This document shows, one piece after another, positions 57,627-64,000 of a stretch of DNA of 64,000 bases. Below the pieces are notes generated by a model. That model ran no database searches, was not told the DNA's origin, and worked only from the letters and a program-made list of their open reading frames with translations. This DNA comes from Sphingomonas sp. (GTDB lineage Bacteria; Pseudomonadota; Alphaproteobacteria; Sphingomonadales; Sphingomonadaceae). Position numbers and translations under genes: made by a program. Position 1 is the stretch's first letter. Each line of letters begins with the position of its first letter. Location of the stretch: contig NZ_JAGIAM010000003.1 in assembly GCF_017744835.1 (NCBI RefSeq), forward strand, positions 62,001 to 126,000, given 5' to 3'.

Positions 57627-58679
57627 TCACTCCGCAATCGTCGCCATGTCGATGACGAAGCGATACTTGACGTCGCTGCGCAGCATCCGCGCATAGGCGT
57701 CATCGATCTGCTGCATCCGGATCATCTCGATATCGGCGACGATGCCGTGCTCGGCGCAGAAATCGAGCATCTCCTGCGTCTCGGCGATGCCGCCGATCAG
57801 CGAGCCCGCGATCGCCGCGCGCTTGAAGATCAGCGCGGACACGTCGGGGGAGGGGTGGGGATGCTCGGGAACCCCCACCAGCGTCAGCGTCCCGTCGCGC
57901 TTCAGCAGCGCCGTATAGGCGTCGAGCTGGTGGCTCGCGGCGACCGTGTTCAGGATGAAATCGAAGCTGCCGGCATGCGCCGCCATTTCCTCGGGGTTGC
58001 GCGAGACCACCACGTCGTCGGCGCCCAGCGCCCTGGCGTCCTCGCGCTTGCTGTCCGAGCTGGTGAAGGCGACGACATGCGCGCCCAGCGCATGCGCCAG
58101 CTTCACGCCCATATGGCCGAGCCCGCCGATGCCGACGATCCCCACCTTCTTGCCGGGCCCGACGTTCCAGTGGCGCAGCGGCGACCAGGTGGTGATGCCG
58201 GCGCACAGCAACGGCGCCACCGCGGCGAGCTGTTCCTCGCCATGGCGCACCTTGAGCACGAACTTGTCGCTGACCACGATCCGCTGCGAATAGCCGCCCA
58301 GCGTATGGCCCGGCGCATCGGCCGTCGCGCCGTTGTATGTCCCGGTGAACCCGTTCTCGCAATATTGCTCGAGCCCCTCGGCGCACGAGGCGCAATGCTG
58401 GCAGCTGTCGACCATGCAGCCGACCCCCACCAGCTCGCCCACCGCGAAGCCGGTGACTTCGTCGCCGACCGCGCTCACCCGCCCGACGATCTCGTGACCC
58501 GGCACGCACGGATAGATCGTCCCCGCCCATTCGGAGCGGACCTGGTGCAGGTCCGAATGGCAGACCCCGCAATAGGCGATCTCGATCTGCACGTCATGCG
58601 GACCCGGCGCGCGGCGCTCGATATCGATCGGCTCGAGCGGCTTGTCGGCGGCATAGGCGCCATAGGCTTTGGTGGCCAT
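57627..58679 (-). CDS. NAD(P)-dependent zinc alcohol dehydrogenase (YahK/CAD-like)
   Basis: The enzyme interconverts aldehydes and primary alcohols. The 350-residue protein has the catalytic zinc ligands in YCGVCHSDLHQV and GHEIVGRV, the structural zinc cysteines in CQHCASCAEGLEQYC, and the NADP fold KVGIVGIGGLGHMGVKLA near residue 180. It matches the cinnamyl alcohol dehydrogenase / YahK branch. It is divergent from the LysR gene at 58836, which would be its natural regulator but carries a frameshift. Confidence 0.94.
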   Translation of the reverse strand: MATKAYGAYAADKPLEPIDIERRAPGPHDVQIEIAYCGVCHSDLHQVRSEWAGTIYPCVPGHEIVGRVSAVGDEVTGFAVGELVGVGCMVDSCQHCASCAEGLEQYCENGFTGTYNGATADAPGHTLGGYSQRIVVSDKFVLKVRHGEEQLAAVAPLLCAGITTWSPLRHWNVGPGKKVGIVGIGGLGHMGVKLAHALGAHVVAFTSSDSKREDARALGADDVVVSRNPEEMAAHAGSFDFILNTVAASHQLDAYTALLKRDGTLTLVGVPEHPHPSPDVSALIFKRAAIAGSLIGGIAETQEMLDFCAEHGIVADIEMIRMQQIDDAYARMLRSDVKYRFVIDMATIAE

Positions 58680-58835
58680 TTGGGGTGCTCCCTGTCTGCG
58701 GATTGAACTGGCGCGAAGCTGCTGCCGCCGTCGCTACAACGGGCGGCGCGGCTTCCTGTGCCGGTGCAAATAGGCCAGCGCCGGTCCGGCGATTAGCCGC
58801 TATGATCTCCACGAAGTTGTGAATAGGGCTCAGCA

Positions 58836-59728
58836 ATGAACCGGCAGCATCTGGCGGAGCTTTCCGCCTTCATCACCGTTGCGCGCGAGCGGAGCTTCAC
58901 GCGCGCGGCCGCCCAGCTCGGCGTCACGCCCTCGGCGCTCAGCCACGGCATGCGCGCGCTGGAGGAGCGGCTCGGCCTGCGGCTGCTCAACCGCACCACG
59001 CGCAGCGTCACGCCCACCGAAGCCGGCGAGCGGCTGCTGCTCTCGGTCGGCCCGCGCCTCGACGAGATCGACGCCGAAGTAGCGGGGCTCAGCGCGCTGC
59101 GTGACAGGCCCGCGGGAACGGTGCGGATCAGCGCCGACGAGAATTCGATGACCAGCGTGCTCTGGCCCGCGCTCCGTCGCGTGCTGCCCGACTATCCCGA
59201 CATCCATGTCGAGATCGTCACGGACTATACGCTGACCGACATCGTCGCCGAGCGGTTCGACGCCGGCGTGCGCTTCGGCGAGATCGTCGCGCGCGACATG
59301 ATCTCGGTGCCGATCGGGCCGGAGGCGCGCATGCTCGCGGTCGCGTCGCCGGGCTATTTCGCCGCGCACGGCCGGCCCCGCACGCTCGAGGAGCTGACCA
59401 GCATCGCTGCATCAATCTGCGGCTGCCGACCTATGGCGGCCTCTATGCGTGGGAATTCGAGCAGGACGGGCGCGAGCTGCGCGTGCGCGTCGAGGGGCAG
59501 CTCGTCTTCTCGTCGATCCTGCCGATCCTTCAGGCCGCGCTCGACGGCTTCGGCATCGCCTATCTGCCGCTGTCGATGATCGCGCCGCACCTCGAAAGCG
59601 GCGCGCTGGAGGCAGTGCTGACCCAGTGGTCGCCGTCGTTTCCCGGCTACCACCTCTATTACCCCAGCCGCCGCCAGCCCACGCCGGCCTTCGCCCTCCT
59701 CGTCGAGGCGCTTCGCTACCGCGGCTGA
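58836..59728 (+). pseudogene. LysR family regulator with a frameshift
   Basis: The first part (58836 to about 59402) reads as a LysR protein: helix-turn-helix in SFTRAAAQLGVTPSALSHGM, then PAGTVRISA and an effector domain to RTLEELTS. Near 59402 the frame is lost by what looks like one missing base: reading on in the other frame gives HRCINLRLPTYGGLYAWEFE, then VEGQLVFSSILPILQAALDG and a normal C-terminus ending at 59728. Both halves match one LysR protein of about 297 residues. It is either a recent inactivation or a sequencing error. Divergent from the alcohol dehydrogenase, its likely target, and overlapping the convergent ABM gene by 13 bases. Confidence 0.88.
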
Positions 59729-60072
59729 GAATCGTGCGCCGCGCGGCTGTCCGCCGGCGCCTGCGCCCGGTCGGTCATGCCATAGTCGCGCACCACCGCG
59801 GCGATCCGCAGCCGATAGTCGCGGAACACGCCGCCGCGGCCTTCCGCCTGCGTCGCGCGGTGGGCGGGCGTGTTGCGCCATGCCGCCACCGCCGCCTCGT
59901 CGCGCCAGAAGGAGAGCGAGAGTAGCTTGCCGGGCTCGGCCAGGCTCTCGAACCGCTCGATCGAGACGAAGCCGTCGATCGCCTCCAGCTGCGGCCGCAG
60001 CGCCGCCGCCAGCTCGAGGTAGCGCGCCTGCTCGCCTTCGGCCGGCCAGACCTCGAACAGCACCGCGATCAT
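59716..60072 (-). CDS. Antibiotic biosynthesis monooxygenase (ABM) domain protein
   Basis: The 118-residue protein has the ABM ferredoxin-like fold pattern: IAVLFEVWPAEGEQARYLEL, GFVSIERFESLAEPGKLLSL, SFWRDEAAVAAWRNTPAHR and VFRDYRLRIAAVVRDY. Members act as cofactor-free monooxygenases or as heme- or stress-related proteins. The start overlaps the NIPSNAP stop by four bases (ATGA), so the two small proteins are made together. The C-terminal 15 residues are polar and variable. Confidence 0.88.
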   Translation of the reverse strand: MIAVLFEVWPAEGEQARYLELAAALRPQLEAIDGFVSIERFESLAEPGKLLSLSFWRDEAAVAAWRNTPAHRATQAEGRGGVFRDYRLRIAAVVRDYGMTDRAQAPADSRAAHDSQPR

Positions 60073-60398
60073 GGCCGCACCAGAGCGGCGTGCGGCGCCG
60101 AGGCGAGCCGCAGGAACAGCCGGTCCTCGCGCCGGATGAACCGCTCGCGCTGCGCGAAATCATAATTCTCGCGCCCCAGCGGATCCTCGCGCAGCCGCGC
60201 GCGATAGGCCTCATACGCAGCAAGGTTGTCCACCATATAGACACCATAAGCCGCAGTAGCCGACCCCTCGTGCGGCGCGAAATAGCCGATCAGATCGGCC
60301 CCGCAGCGCGGGATGGCCTGGCCCCAGTTGCGCGCATAGTCGTCGAAGGCGGCGAGTTTGTACGGATCGAGCTCGTAGCGGATGAAACAGGCGATCAT
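60069..60398 (-). CDS. NIPSNAP family protein
   Basis: The 109-residue protein begins MIACFIRYELDPYKLAAFDD and contains IPRCGADLIGYFAPHEG, YMVDNLAAYEAYRARLREDP and FIRREDRLFL, the NIPSNAP pattern, also of dimeric ferredoxin-like fold. GGAGGA-like sequence lies upstream of the ATG at 60398. It is coupled to the ABM gene and divergent from the ArsR-like regulator, which probably controls both. Enzymatic role unknown. Confidence 0.85.
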   Translation of the reverse strand: MIACFIRYELDPYKLAAFDDYARNWGQAIPRCGADLIGYFAPHEGSATAAYGVYMVDNLAAYEAYRARLREDPLGRENYDFAQRERFIRREDRLFLRLASAPHAALVRP

Positions 60399-60494
60399 GG
60401 CGTCCTCCTCGGCACGCCGGATAGCCCCGCCGCCGCCCCCGATGCTTCGCTCGGCGCCGAAGCATTTCGCCCGCGTTCGCGCTAATGGTGCGCG

Positions 60495-61190
60495 ATGACC
60501 ACCGTCGCATCGCTTGCCAGCATCGCCGCCCTGATCGGTGATCCCGCGCGCGCCGCGATGCTGGTGAGCCTGATGGACGGTCGTGCGCTCACCGCCGGTG
60601 AACTGGCCGGGGCCGCCGGCGTCGCGCCGCCCACCGCCAGCGGGCATCTCGCCCGCCTGCTCGACGCCGGGCTGCTCGCGGTCGAGCGCCAGGGGAGGCA
60701 CCGCTATTACCGCATCGCCGGCGCACCCGTAGCCGCCACGCTCGAAGGGCTGATGGCGCTCGGCAGCGATCTCGCCACTGCGACCTGCAAGCCGGTCCGC
60801 ACCGGCCCGCGCGACCCGGCGCTGCGCCGCGCGCGCCGCTGCTACGATCACCTCGCGGGCGAAGTCGCGGTCGGCATCGCCGACGCATTGGAGGCCCGCG
60901 ACCATCTCCGCTTCGGCACCGACGGCGGGTTGGTCACCGAAGCCGGTCTCGACTTCCTCGCCACGCTCGGGGTCGAGCTGGACGCGGGCAGGGGAGGCGC
61001 CGCCTTCTGCCGCCCCTGCCTCGACTGGAGCGAGCGCCGCCCGCACCTCGCCGGCACCGTCGGCCGCGCCCTCTATGCCGCGCTCGCCGCCAAGGGCTGG
61101 ATCCGCCAGCCCCGCACCGGCCGCGCCGTCACGGTCACGCCGCTCGGCCAGATGGAACTGCACCGCCACTTCGGCATCGCGCTGGGGTAG
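60495..61190 (+). CDS. ArsR-type winged-helix regulator with C-terminal domain
   Basis: The 231-residue protein has an N-terminal ArsR-like helix-turn-helix (IGDPARAAMLVSLMDGRALT, then GELAGAAGVAPPTASGHLAR) and wing GLLAVERQGRHRYYRIA, followed by about 120 residues with CRPCLDWSERRPHLAG and a final LGQMELHRHFGI. The extra domain is common in non-metal ArsR proteins; CRPC could bind a metal. It faces the NIPSNAP-ABM pair across 96 bases, so it is their likely repressor. Confidence 0.88.
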   Translation: MTTVASLASIAALIGDPARAAMLVSLMDGRALTAGELAGAAGVAPPTASGHLARLLDAGLLAVERQGRHRYYRIAGAPVAATLEGLMALGSDLATATCKPVRTGPRDPALRRARRCYDHLAGEVAVGIADALEARDHLRFGTDGGLVTEAGLDFLATLGVELDAGRGGAAFCRPCLDWSERRPHLAGTVGRALYAALAAKGWIRQPRTGRAVTVTPLGQMELHRHFGIALG

Positions 61191-61295
61191 GGGCGGAGGG
61201 CAGACCCAGGGAATCTCGAGACTGATCCCAACGGAGCGCCCGCCCACGCACGAGATGGACTTGCCCGGGAGCGGACGGTCGTTCAGTTTCCTGCG

Positions 61296-61901
61296 GTGGA
61301 CGAAAACGAACATCGCGACGGGCTGCCGATCCGGCTGTTTGAAGATCGCGCCGCGTTGGAAGACTGGTTGTCGACGGAGCCGCCGACCAGCAAGGGAGCG
61401 TGGCTCAGGTTTGCGAAAAAGGGGGCCGGCCTCGCCAGCGTCTCGAAGTCCGAGGCGATCGATGCCGCGCTGTGCCACGGCTGGATCGACGGGCAACTCG
61501 ACAAATATGACGATGCAAGCTGGATCGTCCGGTTCACGCCCCGCAAGCGAGCGAGCAAATGGTCGGCGGTGAACCGCCAGCGCGCGCTCGAACTGATCGA
61601 CGCCGGACGCATGGCCCCAGCCGGGCTCGCCGAAATCGAAGCTGCCCAAGCGGACGGACGCTGGGCAGCCGCCTATGCGCCTGCGAGCCGAGCGCAGGTA
61701 CCTGCGGACTTGCAGGCCGCTCTCGATCGCTCTCCTGCCGCGGCAGAGTTCTTCGCAACGCTCACCGGTGCCAACCGGTACGCCATCCTGTATCGGATCG
61801 ATGCCGCCAAGAAGTCAAACACGCGGGCGCGACGCATTGCAGAGTTCGTGTCCATGCTGGAACGCGGCGAGACCGTTCACGGCTCGAAAAAACCGACCTA
61901 G
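61296..61901 (+). CDS. YdeI/OmpD-associated family protein
   Basis: The 201-residue protein matches the YdeI-like family: FEDRAALEDWLSTEPPTSKG, the signature CHGWIDGQLDKYDDASWIVR with FTPRKRASKWSAVNRQRA, and the end FFATLTGANRYAILYRID with SNTRARRIAEFV. The start is GTG at 61296. The family is linked to stress or envelope phenotypes, without a defined reaction. It is a single gene following the ArsR regulator by 105 bases. Confidence 0.9.
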   Translation: MDENEHRDGLPIRLFEDRAALEDWLSTEPPTSKGAWLRFAKKGAGLASVSKSEAIDAALCHGWIDGQLDKYDDASWIVRFTPRKRASKWSAVNRQRALELIDAGRMAPAGLAEIEAAQADGRWAAAYAPASRAQVPADLQAALDRSPAAAEFFATLTGANRYAILYRIDAAKKSNTRARRIAEFVSMLERGETVHGSKKPT

Positions 61902-62021
61902 AGATCAGCGGTTGTCCATGCCGAGCGGGTCCCTTCCTCAATGGGAGAAGGGGCGAGGTCAGCTGAACCCCACTGCCCGCCCTTCCGGTTGCGCTAACGT
62001 GCCGGCTGAACCCGACACGCC

Positions 62022-62414
62022 CTAATCCTCGCTCCGCCCGCCGCCCTCGCGGTTGTGCGCATAGCGATGCGCGAGCGGGAAGGGCGGCAACCAGCCCTCC
62101 CGTCGCACGGTCCAGCATTCATAACTCGGGACAAACCGGTCGGGCGCATCGAGCGTGCCCAGGTGTACTTCCACTTCGTCGCCGAAGCGCGCGAACACCG
62201 AAGAGCCGCAACGCGGGCAGAAATTGCGGCCGGCATAGTCGCGCGTCTCGCCTTCCACAGCCACGGACTCCTGCAGGAAGATCGCGGCAGCAAAGAACAG
62301 CGCGCCATGATGCTTGCGGCAGTCGAGGCAATGGCACAGCCCCACGCGATACGGTTGCCCCGTCGCCACGATCCGGACATCGCCGCACAGGCATCCGCCG
62401 GTGACCTGGTCCAT
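62022..62414 (-). CDS. GFA family zinc protein
   Basis: The 130-residue protein has the GFA (glutathione-dependent formaldehyde-activating-like) zinc motifs: GGCLCGDVRI near the start, CHCLDCRKHHGALFF, and FCPRCGSSVFAR near residue 70. Most members have no proven role; the founding member joins glutathione and formaldehyde. The ATG at 62414 starts MDQVTGGCLCG. The C-terminus ends in a charged tail HNREGGGRSED. Confidence 0.92.
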   Translation of the reverse strand: MDQVTGGCLCGDVRIVATGQPYRVGLCHCLDCRKHHGALFFAAAIFLQESVAVEGETRDYAGRNFCPRCGSSVFARFGDEVEVHLGTLDAPDRFVPSYECWTVRREGWLPPFPLAHRYAHNREGGGRSED

Positions 62415-62455
62415 GCATCGTCTCCGTTGATTTGAATCTCCGGGAGCGAGAACGG

Positions 62456-62914
62456 CTACTGGAGGGTTGGCGTGCCCAGCCGTTCTTCGAGCCAGCTTTC
62501 GATAATCACCGAGACTCCAAAGGGCACGTTCAGAGCGCGGAAAATCTCCAGCGCGTCCGGCGCGACCTCGAATCCGACAATCCCATCATTCGAGCGGTAG
62601 CCACAAAAGACGTCGACCTTCGCATCGAGCGAACGCAGATATTCGATCCCCGGCTTGATCGTCCGCCACAATTCTCGAAGATGCTCTGTCAGTTCGACCT
62701 CTTCCGGAACGGCAGCGGTGAGGTGCCATGCGTCAGAGCTAGCCCCGCGCCCGCCCGGCTTGGGAGGATCACCCTTGCGATGTTGGTGGGTCGGCTGGAT
62801 GCCCAGATGCTTTGTTATCTGATCCAGTGGCAGGCAGTCGCCATGAATGCGCAGCGTGGCGCTGTAGGCGTAGTAGGTCTGCTCCGCATCTGCATCGGGC
62901 GGGAAATCTTGCAT
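62456..62914 (-). CDS. DUF4279 family protein
   Basis: The 152-residue protein (from ATG 62914; a TTG at 62950 would add 12 residues and has no ribosome site) matches DUF4279: YYAYSATLRIHGDCLPLDQI, LGIQPTHQHRKGDPP and the end VPFGVSVIIESWLEE. The middle has ELWRTIKPGIEYLRSL. No function is known. It lies downstream of map in the same direction. Confidence 0.82.
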   Translation of the reverse strand: MQDFPPDADAEQTYYAYSATLRIHGDCLPLDQITKHLGIQPTHQHRKGDPPKPGGRGASSDAWHLTAAVPEEVELTEHLRELWRTIKPGIEYLRSLDAKVDVFCGYRSNDGIVGFEVAPDALEIFRALNVPFGVSVIIESWLEERLGTPTLQ

Positions 62915-62963
62915 CCCCGGATATAGCCGAACGGGTCTGCCTTTCGTCAATGATCGCGAAGGC

Positions 62964-63743
62964 TCACGCGCTTCTCGCGAGCACCGGCCGCTCGTCCGGC
63001 CGCAGCGTCAGCACCTCTACGCCGTCGGCAGTCACCGCCACCGTATGCTCGAACTGCGCCGAGAGCTTGCGGTCGTTGGTGACCACCGTCCAGCCGTCGT
63101 CCTCGGTCGTCACCTTGCGCGTGCCTTGGTTGAGCATCGGCTCGACGGTGAAGACCATGCCCTCGCGCAGCTTCATCCCCGTGCCCGGCCGGCCGAAATG
63201 GAGGATTTGGGGTTCCTCGTGCATCTCGCGGCCGATGCCGTGCCCGCAATAGTCGCGGACGACCGAATAGCCGTGCTTCTTGGCGTGGCGCTCGATCGCG
63301 AAGCCGATGTCGCCCAGATGCGCGCCCGGGCGCACCTGGCCGATGCCCTTCCACATCGCTTCCTGCGTCACCCGTACCAGCCGCCGCGCCGCGGGCGAGA
63401 CCTCGCCGACCATATAGGTCTTGCTCGAATCCGCGATGAAGCCGTTCTTCTCGAGCGTGATGTCGAGGTTGATGATGTCGCCGTCGCGGATGATGTCGTC
63501 GGGTCTAGGTACGCCGTGGCAGACGACGTGGTTGATCGAGCAGTTGAGTACATATTTGAAGCCGTACTGCCCCTTGCTCGCGGGGCGCGCCGCCAGATCC
63601 TCGGTGATGAACCGCTCGACCAGGTCGTTGACCTGCAGCGTCGACATGCCCGCGAGCTGCTGGCCATCGAGCATCTCGAACACCGATGCGAGCAGCTTGC
63701 CCGACACGCGCATCAGCGCAAGCTCGTCCGGGGTCTTCACCAT
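62964..63743 (-). CDS. map: Methionine aminopeptidase, type I
   Basis: Map removes the initiator methionine from new proteins and is usually essential. The 259-residue protein has the metal ligands in INLDITLEKNGFIADSS (Asp pair), GHGIGREMHEEP (His), FTVEPML (Glu) and SAQFEHTVAV (Glu), and CHGVPRPDD with the substrate His. The N-terminus (MVKTPDELALMRVSGKLLA) is the short type Ia form. It starts two bases after the stop of the ParD-like gene, so it is expressed from that gene's promoter. Confidence 0.96.
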   Translation of the reverse strand: MVKTPDELALMRVSGKLLASVFEMLDGQQLAGMSTLQVNDLVERFITEDLAARPASKGQYGFKYVLNCSINHVVCHGVPRPDDIIRDGDIINLDITLEKNGFIADSSKTYMVGEVSPAARRLVRVTQEAMWKGIGQVRPGAHLGDIGFAIERHAKKHGYSVVRDYCGHGIGREMHEEPQILHFGRPGTGMKLREGMVFTVEPMLNQGTRKVTTEDDGWTVVTNDRKLSAQFEHTVAVTADGVEVLTLRPDERPVLARSA

Positions 63744-63744
63744 C

Positions 63745-63951
63745 TCAGGCGGCCGCGGCCTCGGGCATGCGAACGTTCGCAGCGGCGAACTGCATCCGGA
63801 CGATCTCGTTGAAGGAGAGCGTGGGATTGGCCTCGGCGAGCATGCCGATCGTCATCCAGAACTCGGCTTGGGCATTGATCGAGCGGCACATTACCGCGCT
63901 GGCGCGGCGCGCCTCCTCGTGCAGCTCGTCGTCGATTTTCACGATGCCCAT
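63745..63951 (-). CDS. ParD-like antitoxin-fold protein
   Basis: The 68-residue protein matches ParD-like antitoxin-type proteins: MGIVKIDDELHEEARRASAV, a beta strand and helix of ribbon-helix-helix type, then RSINAQAEFWMTIGMLAEAN and SFNEIVRMQF. CGGAG lies before the ATG at 63951. There is no ParE-type toxin gene on the visible side; the downstream partner is map. It may have become a regulator of map, possibly binding the palindrome at 63974-63990. Confidence 0.82.
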   Translation of the reverse strand: MGIVKIDDELHEEARRASAVMCRSINAQAEFWMTIGMLAEANPTLSFNEIVRMQFAAANVRMPEAAAA

Positions 63952-63973
63952 GGCGATCTCCGATAGATAAACA

Positions 63974-63990
63974 ATATACGAATCGTATAT
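63974..63990. promoter_or_regulatory. AT-rich palindrome upstream of the ParD-like gene
   Basis: ATATACGA, central A, TCGTATAT is a perfect 17-base palindrome 23 bases before the start codon. Ribbon-helix-helix proteins usually bind such sites in their own promoters, so this is the likely operator. Confidence 0.6.
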
Positions 63991-64000
63991 GGATCATATG

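Noticed and set aside
63745..64000. Complete ParDE toxin-antitoxin module
   Set aside because: Only the ParD-like half is seen; the adjacent downstream gene is map, and the upstream side is outside the window.
1..64000. tRNA, rRNA, insertion sequences or prophage genes
   Set aside because: No T-loop GTTCGAATC-type sequence, no transposase or phage structural motif was found on either strand.

Overview
The window is high-GC (roughly two-thirds G+C), densely coded alphaproteobacterial DNA, most consistent with a Sphingomonas-like member of the Sphingomonadales. The evidence is ChpT, the phosphotransferase of the alphaproteobacterial CckA-CtrA cell-cycle relay; a TonB receptor / flavin halogenase / SapC / cupin / LacI carbohydrate locus of the type seen in Sphingomonas, Caulobacter and Xanthomonas; the alphaproteobacterial cobA-DUF2849-cysI-DUF934-cysH sulfur operon; and many short GC-rich intergenic palindromes. 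I see no tRNA, rRNA, insertion sequence, prophage or CRISPR array.

Layout. 1-921: 3' part of a reverse transcriptase gene with clearly lower GC than everything after it, probably the edge of an acquired region. 1087-8823: housekeeping and stress genes (MsrB, ferredoxin reductase, ChpT, Cu/Zn-SOD lipoprotein, RNA 2',3'-cyclic phosphodiesterase, Bax-inhibitor-1 protein, CDF metal transporter, MFS transporter). 8824-9536: repeat-filled spacer built from an old tandem duplication that also copied the last bases of the neighbouring GH3 gene. 9537-20988: saccharide-utilisation locus: GH3 glycosidase divergent from TonB receptor, flavin halogenase 1, SapC, JmjC-like cupin, flavin halogenase 2 and LacI regulator, with three AACGTT-centred operator-like palindromes between the divergent genes.

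20998-27285: small protein, M20 amidohydrolase, then a leftward assimilatory sulfate reduction operon (ACT protein, CobA, DUF2849, CysI, DUF934, CysH) whose first gene is preceded by a clean three-way-junction RNA fold. 27286-42113: GH5, TerC, a second Bax-inhibitor-1 gene, AstD, SelO, hydrolase, glycosyltransferase, nitronate monooxygenase, dehydrogenase and thiolase genes, mostly single transcription units. 42145-42414: a 270-base nested palindromic element with 33-base terminal inverted repeats. 42472-54648: prepilin peptidase, coniferyl aldehyde dehydrogenase, MarR regulator, malate synthase G and the TamA-TamB pair. 54757-63951: Baeyer-Villiger-type monooxygenase, erythromycin-esterase-like protein, zinc alcohol dehydrogenase, a frameshifted LysR gene, two small ABM-fold enzymes with a divergent ArsR regulator, small domain proteins, methionine aminopeptidase and a ParD-like protein.

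The least explained items are the edge reverse transcriptase (YIDD active site), the structured leader of the sulfur operon, the nested palindrome at 42145-42414, and the duplicated repeat block downstream of GH3. All family calls come from reading motifs by eye; no database search was run.
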